DNA of 64,000 bases. It comes from Nitrosomonas communis (GTDB lineage: Bacteria; Pseudomonadota; Gammaproteobacteria; Burkholderiales; Nitrosomonadaceae). Both the position numbers and the translations under genes were made by a program. The stretch covers positions 1 to 64,000 of the forward strand of contig NZ_FOUB01000003.1 of NCBI RefSeq assembly GCF_900114745.1, read 5' to 3'. The notes beneath the pieces are model-generated. The model was given only the letters and a program-made list of their open reading frames with translations. It did no database searches and was not told the DNA's origin. Of this stretch, positions 1 to 9,477 are shown piece by piece. Each line of letters starts with the position of its first letter. Within the stretch, counting starts at the first letter, position 1.

Positions 1-49
1 AAGAGAAAGAGGATGAGCACTATGATCAGCTCAAGCTTGGTATGTGATG

Positions 50-121
50 CCACCTTTAGGTGGCTCCAATTCTTGCCCCTTTGAGGGGCTAACAGAAATA
101 AGCCTCCGGCTTTGCCGGAGG
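50..121. other. three consecutive short hairpins
   Basis: Three perfect stem-loops lie in tandem: 50-63 (6-bp stem, loop TT), 75-89 (6-bp stem, loop TTG) and 103-121 (8-bp stem CCTCCGGC, loop TTT). The last is followed by an AT-rich stretch but no long T run. Just upstream, the frame starting at base 3 is open to a TGA at 45-47 (ending in LKLGM), so these may be the 3' hairpins of a gene, perhaps a transposase, that lies mostly outside the window. The hairpins are seen directly; the link to a gene is a guess. Confidence 0.5.
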
Positions 122-189
122 TAATTTAACTAAAAGGGTAAGAGGATAGGAGAAGAAAAGCAAGGCTACTTTTTATGGTTATTATATTA

Positions 190-408
190 TTAATGACCTG
201 GTTTGCTGGTGCCGCCATAGGGACGTGCATCTGCACCTTCTTTAAGGCAGTTACCATTAGCATCCAATCCATGAGGACAATCCATTTTTTGACCGGAAAT
301 GATTTTGTTATAGGCTTCTTTCTCGGTTTCAGGTAATGCTTGACCTGGTTTGCCACACCCTGTCAATGTCAGGGCTGCTAAAGCGGCGGCGATCAGAAAA
401 AATCTCAT
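190..408 (-). CDS. small predicted lipoprotein, function unknown
   Basis: The product is 72 residues. It starts with a lipoprotein signal peptide: MRFF, a hydrophobic run, then lipobox LTGC with Cys18 as the lipidation site. The mature part is only about 54 residues, polar and glycine-rich, with two further cysteines (DCPHG and GNCLKEG). An AAGGAATC ribosome site lies just upstream of the ATG. It is expected in the periplasm, anchored to a membrane. I do not recognise the mature family. It stands alone, with a gene-poor stretch behind it. Confidence 0.7.
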   Translation of the reverse strand: MRFFLIAAALAALTLTGCGKPGQALPETEKEAYNKIISGQKMDCPHGLDANGNCLKEGADARPYGGTSKPGH

Positions 409-413
409 TATAT

Positions 414-1110
414 TGATTCCTTATTAAAATTTGTAACTACGAACATCTTGTGACCAGTCCAGTATATAACGAAAATACTTCATTGCTCAAGCATTGATTT
501 GCAAAATTTTCATAGTTCTATAATCCACAATTCTTTTGCTAAATTAAATATACCTTGAATGGTGTGTCCAATTGCTTCTCCATCAGCATATATTTCTGAT
601 AAATTATCTTCTGTAACAGGCTTGACAAATGTTGTGTGTACTTTCTACAAACCCTTTAGCTTTTTCCTTTCCCTGATCAGATTTTTTCTGTCTTCCGAGA
701 AATCAGCTATGGAATTCAGAGATTCATTTTTGCCTATGTTGTTTTTTTGCTGCCGATATAGATCCCGCTGTGCGCAACAGACTGCGTGATCTCGGTTTTG
801 TCTTTGCCAGCGATAATATGCGGGCGGTAGTATACCAGACTGTATTGATAGCTCGGTCGAATTTGAATATTCTGCTCACTGCGAAACCGATACTAGTAAA
901 ATCATTCTGGCTCACCCCACCCGGGCACAAGGTATTCCGTATTCGATCTGTATCCCGTGCTGAAAGATGGATCTCTACGGCAAGTTGGGTCGCGTCTCCA
1001 CCGACCGCTCCGCTGGCGGAAATGACTCCATCGCCTGCTGCACCCGCCTCCTCGGTAGAGGCTATTATCCGTAATAGTATACGTAAGGTACTTGATCACA
1101 CGGAGCAGTA
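414..1110. other. gene-poor region, possible decayed coding debris
   Basis: No convincing intact gene is visible. Around 747-1000 short protein-like stretches appear in shifting frames, for example DIDPAVRNRLRDLGFVFASD in one frame and later SKIILAHPTRAQGIPYSI in another. This looks like a frameshifted remnant, but I cannot name the family. Confidence 0.35.
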
Positions 1111-1213
1111 ATTTCATTTCCAAATCAAAAATGATGCGAAGGCGAGCCGCAGACAGTATAAAGAATGCGACAAGGTGAAGCTCACAAAGTCAGTTTTAAT
1201 TTAGAAATGGAAT
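1111..1213 (-). repeat. MITE-like inverted-repeat element, copy 1
   Basis: This is one of eleven copies of a roughly 103-bp element in the window. Its ends are imperfect inverted repeats with consensus ATTCCATTTCTAAATCAAAA. The core carries two short G+C-rich motifs (CGGCTTCACCTTGCCG-like and GCGGCTCGCCTTCGCG). Here it is in reverse orientation and the left end has diverged (ATTTCATTTCCAAATC). No coding capacity is present. Confidence 0.85.
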
Positions 1214-1235
1214 AAAATCTCAAAGACATAGTGGT

Positions 1236-1271
1236 GTTGTTATGCCCACAGTTTTGTTATGCCCACAGTTT
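1236..1271. repeat. short tandem repeat
   Basis: A 16-bp unit containing TTATGCCCACAGTTT occurs twice in tandem right after MITE copy 1. It lies in the intergenic stretch that runs to 1599, which shows no other structure apart from short open fragments. Confidence 0.6.
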
Positions 1272-1599
1272 ATAAAAGAGCTTCTGCGTAGAATGAGAGG
1301 AAATGTAAAGGAAGCAGAGCGACGGTGCTGGGGATATGCTGAAACAGGCAAAAGCGGGCTGATGTACTAGATCAAAAAGTTCGATATCGATCCGGGAAAA
1401 TCGCGATTGAGGACCGGTCAACAGTAGCATTTTTGCGCTCTATCATATCACTTGCTCTATGTTGACAATATTAATTGAAATCGGTATGAACCACTCGCTC
1501 AGTATAATTAGGAACTCAACTAAGGCCTGTTCTGTCATAAGGTGTATTCCAACAACCGGCTGTATCGAGATTTTTTATGAGACACAGACAGGAGGATCT

Positions 1600-1887
1600 A
1601 TGCCACGCGGTGACAAGAGCAAGTATACGGACAAGCAGAAAAGAAAGGCCGATCATATAACCGAAGGATATGAAAAACGTGGAGTATCAGAAAAAGAAGC
1701 TGAACGAAGAGCTTGGGCAACCGTCAATAAAGAATCGGGCGGTGGCAACCAACCCGGTGGCGGTGGTTATGGGAAAAAAGATACTCACGCATCATCCCGC
1801 AAGGGTGGACACAGCATGACAAAGGAAGAACGGAGCAGAGCCGCAAAAAAAGGTTGGGAGACCCGCCGCAATAAAGAAAATGCATAA
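1600..1887 (+). CDS. KGG-motif, plasmid-stabilisation-like small basic protein
   Basis: The product has 95 residues. The ATG at 1600 is chosen because it follows an excellent AGGAGG ribosome site; a longer frame upstream has no such support. The N-terminal part (MPRGDKSKYTDKQKRKADHI, then GVSEKEAERRAWATVNKES) resembles small proteins annotated as plasmid stabilisation proteins. A glycine-rich linker follows, then a C-terminal basic module (RKGGHSMTKEERSRAAKKGW) like the KGG stress-protein motif. The charge suggests nucleic-acid binding, but the function is unknown. An IS982 remnant lies directly downstream. Confidence 0.7.
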   Translation: MPRGDKSKYTDKQKRKADHITEGYEKRGVSEKEAERRAWATVNKESGGGNQPGGGGYGKKDTHASSRKGGHSMTKEERSRAAKKGWETRRNKENA

Positions 1888-1901
1888 TATCCTATTCAAA
1901 C

Positions 1902-2212
1902 GATGCGGTGCAGCTTGTTACCAAGGTACGCAAGAACATGAAAAACAAGCTTTGCCGCTGTTGCTTTGCCGCTGTTTGACAAGCTGCAGTTACGTAAACG
2001 CTCGATTATTGAGACCGTCAATGAGCAATGGAATAATATCTCGCAAATCGAGCATTCCCGCCATCGTAGCCCATTTAACCTCTTCGTTAATCTGATAGCT
2101 GGGCTGGTGGCTTACACCTTTCGGGAGAAGAAACTTCCCTTCATATCAGATTCTCTTAAGCTCTTCCAGCCGTGGTGGGGTGATCCTTATGTCGAACTCA
2201 CGTTGAAATAAG
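1902..2212 (+). pseudogene. IS982-family transposase, 3' remnant
   Basis: The frame at 1902 encodes QLVTKVRKNMKNK, then breaks. In another frame from about 1966 follow LQLRKRSIIETVNEQWNNI, QIEHSRHRSPFNLFVNLIAG and LVAYTFREKK, the conserved C-terminal stretch of IS982-type DDE transposases. The N-terminal two thirds with the first catalytic residues are absent, and at least one frameshift separates the two pieces. A second remnant of the same element lies at 22397-22663. It is non-functional. Confidence 0.8.
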
Positions 2213-2302
2213 TATCATGCTGCAGCTGATCCATAAATAATCTGCGTTTCAGGGGAGCTGGGGACAGCTGATTGTGAATGCATATGCTTGCTGCTAACAT
2301 CC

Positions 2303-2752
2303 TTATTTTTCAGTGAAGTGGCGGTTGATTTCCCATAAAACTTCCTCAGGTACAATTTCCTGAATAGCGGGAAATAAATGTTGCTCCTCATAGCGAATAT
2401 GCATACTGAGCAGTGCTGACAGTTTCTGACCTTCTCCAGCCAGGGCTGCTTCTTGCTCAATGTTTTTTCTCAGCTGACTGACGACTTGTTGGATATCGTC
2501 GTGTTGTTTTAAGGTTTCGATGATTTCCAGATGGTCTGGTGAGGAATACTGAGAGAAAACAGGTAGCAGAATTTCTTCTTCTTGACGAAAATGGAGTTGA
2601 AGATTGGTATCCCAATACGCAATAAAATCAATAGCAACCCGATTAAGTGATGACATATCGGAACTGGAGGAGGCAATACGCAGATTTTTTGCCTGGACAA
2701 GAGCATGATGATGATCATGAGACAAGGGATAAAGGCTTTTATGACGTTTCAT
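2303..2752 (-). CDS. hemerythrin HHE-domain protein
   Basis: The product has 149 residues, about one HHE cation-binding domain. Histidine and glutamate ligands appear in the expected helical order: SHDHHH near residue 12, LHFRQEEE near 53-60, LKQHDD near 82, and MHIRYEEQHLFPAI near 118-130. Such proteins bind a non-haem di-iron centre and typically handle O2, NO or iron stress in the cytoplasm. There is no signal peptide. The gene stands alone between the IS982 remnant and an AT-rich upstream region. Confidence 0.85.
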   Translation of the reverse strand: MKRHKSLYPLSHDHHHALVQAKNLRIASSSSDMSSLNRVAIDFIAYWDTNLQLHFRQEEEILLPVFSQYSSPDHLEIIETLKQHDDIQQVVSQLRKNIEQEAALAGEGQKLSALLSMHIRYEEQHLFPAIQEIVPEEVLWEINRHFTEK

Positions 2753-3000
2753 GAGAGATCATTCGTAACATGGACTATTGTTGAGTTTATCAATGCTAAA
2801 AAAGTGTATGTATGCCAATGGGTCAGAAGGACAAGAGAGCATATGAAAAATTAATGAATACAGCAATAGCTACGGAATACGTGTTTGTACGTATTTACTT
2901 AGTTTTTAATATTCGATTAACTGTTACAACTTGCGTATGAAAGCTTAGGCAATCTTAATGTGATACTTCACAGAGATCTTTTAACCAAGGAGGTAATACG

Positions 3001-3777
3001 ATGAGCTATGGTGATATTGTAGGACGTTTGCTAAACGAAATGACCAATAAGGGAAAAGAAAGACTTAAATATATGGCCAATTCTGCTCAGTCTACAACTC
3101 AGTCTAAAAATAAGTGGATGGATATGATAGAAAAATTCGTTCGTACCAAGCAAGCCGGTAACTTGACAGGGGGACAATTAGGAGGCATAGGTGCACTGGC
3201 AGGCGCTTTGCTAAGTGGTGGAGCGTCTGTAGTAAAAGGAGCGCTAGGTGGAAGTGCGCTTTCTATGTTAGGAGCTATGGCCATTAATGCACTCCAGAAA
3301 AAATATGGTGCTCAGCCTTCTGACTTACAGGAAAAGGAAACGGCTCATTCCTTGCCTAAGGAGCAATTAGAAAAGGAAGCCGCTCACTCCTTGCCTAAGG
3401 AGCAATTAGAAGCGATGATTTCATCAGACACAGAAAAGCTCATACTGCGGGCGATGATAAATGCTGCCAAAGCAGATGGTCAGCTTGATCAGTCTGAAAT
3501 GGACAAAATTATGGGTAAGGTAAATGAAGACGGGGTTACAGACGAGGAACGTCAATTTATCCATAATGAGTTAATTCAACCAATGGATCTAAATAAGCTG
3601 ATTTCTAGCATTCCTAATCAAATCGTTGCGACTCAGGTTTATGCAGCTTCCTTATTCGCAATTGATATAGACACGGGTGCCGAAAAAACTTATTTGCGTC
3701 AATTAGCACATTCACTTAAGCTGGACTCGGACACTGTTAGAAGTCTTCATGAGATGACAGGCTCTCCTATAATTTGA
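3001..3777 (+). CDS. DUF533 / TerB-like protein (YebE type)
   Basis: The product has 258 residues. An AAGGAGG ribosome site precedes the ATG. Residues about 55-95 form a Gly/Ala-rich hydrophobic segment (GGQLGGIGALAGALLSGGAS), typical of DUF533 proteins and probably membrane-associated. Residues about 135-250 are a helical TerB-like domain, with the acidic motif AAKADGQLDQSEMDKIM resembling a metal-binding site. The two parts are joined by a linker containing a 13-residue direct repeat (see 3331-3408). The cellular role of the family is unclear. Confidence 0.75.
   Translation: MSYGDIVGRLLNEMTNKGKERLKYMANSAQSTTQSKNKWMDMIEKFVRTKQAGNLTGGQLGGIGALAGALLSGGASVVKGALGGSALSMLGAMAINALQKKYGAQPSDLQEKETAHSLPKEQLEKEAAHSLPKEQLEAMISSDTEKLILRAMINAAKADGQLDQSEMDKIMGKVNEDGVTDEERQFIHNELIQPMDLNKLISSIPNQIVATQVYAASLFAIDIDTGAEKTYLRQLAHSLKLDSDTVRSLHEMTGSPII
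3331..3408 (+). repeat. 39-bp in-frame tandem duplication
   Basis: Two near-identical 39-bp units (3331-3369 and 3370-3408) encode EKETAHSLPKEQL and EKEAAHSLPKEQL in the linker of the DUF533 protein. Because 39 is a multiple of three, the copy number can change without shifting the frame. Confidence 0.85.
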
Positions 3778-3905
3778 TTTTATTTGGCCCAGTTCTTGGT
3801 TACGCCTTGATCAATATTTTATTTGCACTGTAATAAATATTGATAGAGGAATTCCATCTGCGAAAGTCTATCGTTGAGTTTATTAGTACTTTTTTTCTGG
3901 TTCTC

Positions 3906-4008
3906 ATTCCATTTCTAAATCAAAATTCACTTTATCGGCTTTACCTTGCCGTATTATTTATACTGTCTGCGGCTCGCCTTCGCGTCATTTTTGATTTAGA
4001 AATGGAAT
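3906..4008 (+). repeat. MITE-like inverted-repeat element, copy 2
   Basis: A full-length 103-bp copy lies in the roughly 380-bp gap between the convergent DUF533 and hydrolase genes. Both ends match the consensus ATTCCATTTCTAAATC / GATTTAGAAATGGAAT. The rest of that gap (3778-3905 and 4009-4156) shows no gene. Confidence 0.9.
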
Positions 4009-4156
4009 GAGATGTGTGAGCAGCATGTTATTACATTGTTTACGGTTCTGAATTAAAGCTTGCTTTGTCGTTCCTTTTCCTTTGTAGCCTTGTAGAAAAA
4101 ACTAATAAAGGAAAGCTGGTTTGTGATTAATCCGCTTTTCACTAAACTGCTGATCA

Positions 4157-5377
4157 TTAATTTTGCAGCTTCGTCGTTTTCTCGTGATGCCAGGAAAGCC
4201 TCCTTCGATCCAGCCATTGTTCGATTTTTTTCAAGATCTCATTCCGTAACGGTTGTGATGAGAAAAGATGCTCATGATGGCTTAACTTCGATAGGGGTAA
4301 CAGTTCATTATCAGGATGATTCTGTAGGGTGGCCTTTGCAAAATCTTCGCTACCCCAGAATGGGGTAATCGGATCATGACCAGAATAGATCAAATAATAA
4401 GGTATAGCGAATTCGCTCATATGATGGCGAAAATGGATGATTTCTGTTTCGATTGCTTTGACATAGCGCAACAGAGCGCGACGGATGAACCAATCATCTC
4501 CGCGAATACGGGCTTTTTCTTGCTCGTTATCGGTTAAATAATTGACCACCCAATCAGGTGTAGCTGGCGTGAATAGCGTTCGCAGACCTGGCCAGGATAA
4601 CACTTCAAATATTCCGTCGAGCAATGGCACAATGATAAAGGAAACGATCTGATTAATGATTAATAGTGGCAAAGATTCATTCTGCGGATTCAACCAATGC
4701 TCCTTGGCATGAAATGATAGCTTGATGAGTGGATTTGCCAGCCAGCCGCGCCAGCCTGGAACTTCGGTAACGGAAAAGGCTGGCCCAAGCAAGATAATGC
4801 CTTGTACTCGTCTGGCTGATTCGCTCTTATTTTGAGTCGACAGCAAATAAGAAGCCGCAATCAGAGAACCCAAGCTATGAGAAACAATGAAGATCGGTTT
4901 GTCCGATTCACCTTGTTCATCGCAAGAGATAATCAAGCGCTTTAACGCATGACTTAGATCTTGTCTCATTGGATCCAGATCATATAATGGAATTTGTGCC
5001 AGATAGGCATCACTTACTTCCTGTCGAGCAGCTCCGGCAATCAGGGCTCGATCTGCCTGTTGCAGAATCGGATTGGACAGGCCATGCGCATAGAGATCGA
5101 ACCCTGCCACTATGAAACGCTGAGCGAAATAACGGGCAATTTCGTTATAACGACCAATGTATTCATTCATACCATGAACGAGCAGCAAACAAGCCGATGC
5201 ATTGCTGGGTTTGTTCGGTTGTAATATCCGCAGAAGCAGGGGATTGGCATCATCTGCCTGGTGAATAGGAATTTCCTTACCCCAGCGTGGGTAAGGTTGG
5301 GTGACGAATTGCTGATGGACACAACCCGAAAGCGTCGCTATTAGCAAAAACATGAATACGATAAAAGTGTAGCGCAT
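4157..5377 (-). CDS. lipoprotein alpha/beta hydrolase (monoacylglycerol-lipase-like)
   Basis: The product has 406 residues. It has a signal peptide and lipobox LSGC (Cys19), so it is a predicted lipoprotein. The alpha/beta-hydrolase core shows the oxyanion stretch LLLVHGMNEY (about 64-73), the nucleophile elbow SHSLG with Ser168, an acidic residue in SGHDPIT, and a late His in LSHHEHLF. This Ser-Asp-His set and the lid-like insertion fit Hydrolase_4 / monoacylglycerol lipases. It lies 14 bp downstream of polX on the same strand and is probably co-transcribed. The substrate is unknown. Confidence 0.8.
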   Translation of the reverse strand: MRYTFIVFMFLLIATLSGCVHQQFVTQPYPRWGKEIPIHQADDANPLLLRILQPNKPSNASACLLLVHGMNEYIGRYNEIARYFAQRFIVAGFDLYAHGLSNPILQQADRALIAGAARQEVSDAYLAQIPLYDLDPMRQDLSHALKRLIISCDEQGESDKPIFIVSHSLGSLIAASYLLSTQNKSESARRVQGIILLGPAFSVTEVPGWRGWLANPLIKLSFHAKEHWLNPQNESLPLLIINQIVSFIIVPLLDGIFEVLSWPGLRTLFTPATPDWVVNYLTDNEQEKARIRGDDWFIRRALLRYVKAIETEIIHFRHHMSEFAIPYYLIYSGHDPITPFWGSEDFAKATLQNHPDNELLPLSKLSHHEHLFSSQPLRNEILKKIEQWLDRRRLSWHHEKTTKLQN

Positions 5378-5391
5378 ATTTCAGCTTTGCC

Positions 5392-7116
5392 CTACATCGT
5401 ACGCTTAAGGATCGGCTTGAGTTCTTGTAATGATCGTGTATTGAGTACATTTTGCTTTTCCAGCCAGCCACGCCGTGCTTGACCAATACCGAAACGTAGG
5501 TTATGAAAATCCAACACACTGTGCGCATCCGAATTGATGCTGATTAGAACACCTTCATCTTTAGCTGCCTGGCAATAAATGTCGAGTAAATCCAGTCTTT
5601 CCGGATGGGCGTTAAGCTCTAGATAGCAACCGCGCTCTTTAGCTTTGCGGATAATACGCAACATATCGACATCATAGGGCTTACGCCTGGCGATGAGCCG
5701 TCCACTAGGGTGAGCGAGCAGCGTGAAATGGGGATGATCCATGGCCTTGAGAATACGTTCAGTCTGCTTGGCGCGTGACAACTCAAAGCGACTGTGTACG
5801 GCGCCGACTACCAGATCCAATCTTGCTAGTATCGAATCGGGTAGATCCAAGCTACCGTCTTCGAGAATATCGACTTCAATACCCTTGAGCAGCGTGATTC
5901 CCGTTAATTGCTGATTAATGCGGTCAATTTCGTCGATTTGCTTGGTGAGTTGCACCGGATCAAGGCCATGAGCGACGGTGAGCCGGCGCGAATGTTCAGT
6001 AATGGCCAGATATTCAAAACCACATTTTTGAGCAGCGCTAGCCATTTCTTTAAGCGTAGCACGACCATCGCTTGCTTTGCTATGAGCATGCAAATCGCCC
6101 TTCAAATCACCCAACTCGATAAGTTTAGGTAAATGCCCGCTTCTGGCAGCTTCAATTTCACCGCGGTCTTCGCGCAATTCTGGGGGAATAAACGGCAGCC
6201 CTACAGACTGATAGACAGATTCCTCCGTTTCACCAGCAATACGCCGTTGACCCTTAAATACACCATATTCATTGATTTTGAGCCCTCGCTCCTGACCCAG
6301 GCGGCGGATAGCAATGTTATGTGCTTTACTGCCTGTGAAATAATGCAGGGCTGCGCCATAACTCTCGTGTTCTACTACACGTGCATCCACTTGTAGCTTG
6401 CATTTAAGAATGACACTACTTCGGGTAGGGCCGTGAGAGAGTACCTCCGTTATATCGTCATAGCTGCAAAAGCTTGCCATGATCGGGCTATTCTGGGTAG
6501 CAGTAATTAAAATATCGATATCTCCTACCGTTTCCTTGGCTCGTCGATAGCTACCTGCTATAATCGCCTGCTGCACTCCGGAAATCGTGCTAAGCCAAGC
6601 TATCAAAGGTTCAGCATACTGAGCTGCAGTAGCTAATTTAAAACGGCTGATGCTGCCAGCATGAATAGCCAAGGCGTCAGCAATGCGCATTTCGGTTTTT
6701 TCACCAAAGCCGGCTAGACTCTGAATACGATGATCGCGTACCGCCCGTTGCAATTGCTCCATGGTATGGATATCCAATTCGTGGTACAAAGTTTTTACCC
6801 GTTTGGGTCCCAGCCCGGGAATTTTTAGCAATTCCGTAATAGTCGACGGTAATTGCTTATGCAGCTTATCCAGCACAGAACAATGACCCGTCTCGACGAT
6901 TTCCTGTATTTTGTTGGCGAGATCTTCCCCAATGCCAGGAAGACTGGTCAAATCTTCTCCTTTTTGAACCATGGTGCGGACATCTTTACCCATTTCCTGC
7001 AAATAACGGGAAGCATTACGATAAGCACGCACGCGGAATACGTTGTTATTCTCAATTTCCAGCAAATCAGCGATCTCTTCGAAGATGGCTGCGATATCAG
7101 CATTATGGATAGGCAT
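5392..7116 (-). CDS. polX: family X DNA polymerase with PHP domain
   Basis: The product has 574 residues, the normal size of bacterial PolX. Domain order: N-terminal helix-hairpin-helix motifs (LPGIGEDLANKI near 59; IPGLGPKRVKTL near 98), a nucleotidyltransferase core with GSYRR and DIDILI (about 198-215) and a third acidic residue in QVDARVV, then a C-terminal PHP phosphoesterase domain with DLHAHSKASDG (about 343) and EHSRR. These enzymes fill short gaps in base-excision repair, and the PHP domain gives 3'-end processing. It heads a two-gene leftward unit with the lipoprotein hydrolase. Confidence 0.92.
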   Translation of the reverse strand: MPIHNADIAAIFEEIADLLEIENNNVFRVRAYRNASRYLQEMGKDVRTMVQKGEDLTSLPGIGEDLANKIQEIVETGHCSVLDKLHKQLPSTITELLKIPGLGPKRVKTLYHELDIHTMEQLQRAVRDHRIQSLAGFGEKTEMRIADALAIHAGSISRFKLATAAQYAEPLIAWLSTISGVQQAIIAGSYRRAKETVGDIDILITATQNSPIMASFCSYDDITEVLSHGPTRSSVILKCKLQVDARVVEHESYGAALHYFTGSKAHNIAIRRLGQERGLKINEYGVFKGQRRIAGETEESVYQSVGLPFIPPELREDRGEIEAARSGHLPKLIELGDLKGDLHAHSKASDGRATLKEMASAAQKCGFEYLAITEHSRRLTVAHGLDPVQLTKQIDEIDRINQQLTGITLLKGIEVDILEDGSLDLPDSILARLDLVVGAVHSRFELSRAKQTERILKAMDHPHFTLLAHPSGRLIARRKPYDVDMLRIIRKAKERGCYLELNAHPERLDLLDIYCQAAKDEGVLISINSDAHSVLDFHNLRFGIGQARRGWLEKQNVLNTRSLQELKPILKRTM

Positions 7117-7294
7117 AGCGCTCCTTTATTTTTTTGGACAAAAGTAAAGGAAAACCAGTTATGAACGTAGTGAACATATGTTCATAGTTCTTAGAAGGTT
7201 TCTATAATCATAGTAGTTTCCTAATGCTTTGACTAGGTTACTAAAAATAGTGTCAAGAAATATTCATTCTTGCGCTCAATAATTCACGCCTCTC

Positions 7295-8107
7295 TCAGCT
7301 TGTCAGCAAATCGGCGAAGCGTCGCCGCATGTTTTCCAAGTGGGAGCCTTCCCAGTAGATGCGCTGACACTTGATGCATCGGCGGAAGACTTCATAGTAA
7401 CGTTTCGTCTTGGGCTCAAGATGATCCAATATCTTGGTCTTGTCGACGGGAGCTAGCACACCGTTACAGACTAGACATCGTGCAAAAGGATGAATCAACC
7501 TGCATAAATCAAAGCGGCGCACGACTTCATCAATCTGGCTTTCGACATCAACTGCACGCACCCAATAGCCATGCTGGATCTGTTTGGCATGCAACAGGCG
7601 ACGGTCTCGGGTCAGCACGATGCGTTGCTCGTTTACTGCAATCTTCACAATCATCGAATCATGATAGTCATTGCGATAAAGGCTGTCGAAACCTAATAAG
7701 CGCATGAATCGTGCTAGCTTGCCCAGATTGACATCCAGAATGAAGTGAGGGTCAGATGGGATTTTTTCGCGTAATCTGAGCAAGGAGCTGATGTCCAGTC
7801 TTTTAAAAACCGGATAGACAGCGACACGATCGCCAGCCTGCAGTTGATAATCGAATCTCACCAAGAGACCATTTACAATAATCAACTCAACTTCGGTATG
7901 AGGGACGCCGAAAGCTTCAATCGGGTCTTTGATTCCTGGATGACCACTGAAGTGATAGGGCATCGTTTTCTGCCGTTGCTCGGCAGAAAAAAAATCATTC
8001 AACTCGGCGTAAAAACGAAATTCAGCTAGCTTATCTGGTTGCACCTTTCCTGCTCTTAGAGGATTATCATGCGGCAAACTATCAGAAAATCCGGTTTGAT
8101 GCGTCAA
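7295..8107 (-). CDS. Mut7-C RNase-fold protein with ubiquitin-like N-terminus
   Basis: The product is up to 270 residues. The N-terminal half (to about residue 105) matches the ubiquitin-like Mut7-C-associated fold (FRFYAELNDFF; VNGLLVRFDYQLQAGDRVAV). The C-terminal half is the Mut7-C PIN-like domain: FILDVNLGKLARFMRLLGFD (Asp near 124), TRDRRLL, and two zinc-ribbon CxxC pairs (RCLVCNG; RCIKCQR). It is predicted to be a nuclease. The start is uncertain: 8107 is TTG, and GTG codons inside could serve. It is monocistronic. Confidence 0.8.
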   Translation of the reverse strand: MTHQTGFSDSLPHDNPLRAGKVQPDKLAEFRFYAELNDFFSAEQRQKTMPYHFSGHPGIKDPIEAFGVPHTEVELIIVNGLLVRFDYQLQAGDRVAVYPVFKRLDISSLLRLREKIPSDPHFILDVNLGKLARFMRLLGFDSLYRNDYHDSMIVKIAVNEQRIVLTRDRRLLHAKQIQHGYWVRAVDVESQIDEVVRRFDLCRLIHPFARCLVCNGVLAPVDKTKILDHLEPKTKRYYEVFRRCIKCQRIYWEGSHLENMRRRFADLLTS

Positions 8108-8862
8108 CCTTGTGATCTCTCTTTAATCAGATCAACACAATTGGTAATGGGAGCGTACCATGTTATTGCCGTCAAAATCAAAAGGAACAAAAGAAATAGG
8201 CCGTTGGGATAATTTGAGATTCAGAATGGTGTTTAATCAAAGAAAAGTGAAATAAACATCTCGAGAGCTTCAAACGGTGAGTATCCGATGAGTGAATGAT
8301 TAGTTTGACTCGGCATGGCTTTGTGTCTCATTCAGGTGGAGATATTCTCTGGCCTCAACTTGGTTGTGTTTAGCTTGAGCCGCTAATATCTGTAGGTTGC
8401 AGCAAAAAGGGTTGATATGGGTGCTAAACAGGTTCTAGCTTTGTCAAAAGATCAGCCATGTTGAGGCTATCGGTTTGATTAATTTCCTGGTTTTAGATGA
8501 TCTACCGGTAGCTCAAGAAGGAAAGTTATTAGATCTGTTAAGTATTTATACTTATTTTAATTATCTTCAAAAAAGAATATTTTCTCATAGGGTCAGGTGA
8601 GGTTTGGAGCTACTAATTACGGTTGGTTTTGGCAAAGGATGAGCAGTAACGCTACCTTATCTAAATCAAATCTAACTGGAACCTGGCCTAGTGGATTCAT
8701 CATTGATTTCAGGTATTTCCCAGCAGACTTAAAGCTAGGCACTGATCGTTTAATTAGTGGCTAGCGGACAAAATTTGAAAGTAATGGGTCAATCCAAGCG
8801 CTTTCACAAAACGCTGAATTTATGTCAACCATGTAGCCATAAAAAATTAACCAGGAGAAAAA
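8108..8862. other. 750-bp gap with a possible gene fragment
   Basis: No intact gene is seen. A readable frame near 8612-8763 gives GATNYGWFWQRMSSNATLSK and ends in DRLISG before a TAG, as if it were the end of a decayed gene. I do not recognise it. Confidence 0.35.
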
Positions 8863-9477
8863 ATGAATAATCAGGTTATTAAGTCGGCAATTGCTAGCTT
8901 GATATTGCTCGCTGCTATGACTATAAATGGTGTAGGCGCTGACACCTCAAAAGGTGTAGGTGCTGACACCTCAAAGTCAGTTATAATAAATGGAAATTTT
9001 CATAATATAAATGGCTTATCAGGAGTAGGATTAGGTGTGGCTGGATCGCTCGACCATCGCTTTCCCGATAAAAGCTACCTAACAGTAGTCAGCTGGTCTA
9101 TCTATCAACCCAATTTTTATTGCCATGGCTCTGGTGACACAGTAGCGGATCTTGTCGTAGTGTCACCCAATGCATCTCAAGGTAGTCTGCAAGTAGACAT
9201 CTCTCTGCTCAACTGTTCTTCCAGCCCTAATGCTATTTTGCCTCTACCCAAGACGGTTACAATGAACTGCCTCTCAAATCAGCATTATTCCGAGAGCTAT
9301 GTCAGCAATGGTATAACCAACTATCACTATGCTGGAATTACCTACAAATATCATTCGATTTCAAACTATAGCACAGCCGAATGCACCGTAATGTTCGACG
9401 GCGTGAATTTAGATTATTACGGTGGGTACGCAGATATATCACATACTCAATATGTGAATAAGGAAAAGGGGGATTAA
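8863..9477 (+). CDS. secreted protein of unknown family
   Basis: The product has 204 residues. A strong CAGGAGA ribosome site precedes the ATG. Residues 1-26 form a Sec signal peptide (hydrophobic SLILLAAMTI, cut near GVGA). Immediately after it is an 8-residue tandem repeat, GVGADTSK twice (24-bp units 8929-8952 and 8953-8976). The mature part is rich in Ser, Asn and Tyr and holds cysteines at FYCHG, LLNCSS, TMNCLS and AECTV, so two disulfides are plausible. The predicted structure is mostly beta. No family or function is recognised; it is flanked by gene-free DNA. Confidence 0.65.
   Translation: MNNQVIKSAIASLILLAAMTINGVGADTSKGVGADTSKSVIINGNFHNINGLSGVGLGVAGSLDHRFPDKSYLTVVSWSIYQPNFYCHGSGDTVADLVVVSPNASQGSLQVDISLLNCSSSPNAILPLPKTVTMNCLSNQHYSESYVSNGITNYHYAGITYKYHSISNYSTAECTVMFDGVNLDYYGGYADISHTQYVNKEKGD

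Noticed and set aside
2215..2460. 81-codon leftward frame overlapping the hemerythrin gene
   Set aside because: It is out of frame with the clear HHE-domain protein and has no recognisable features.
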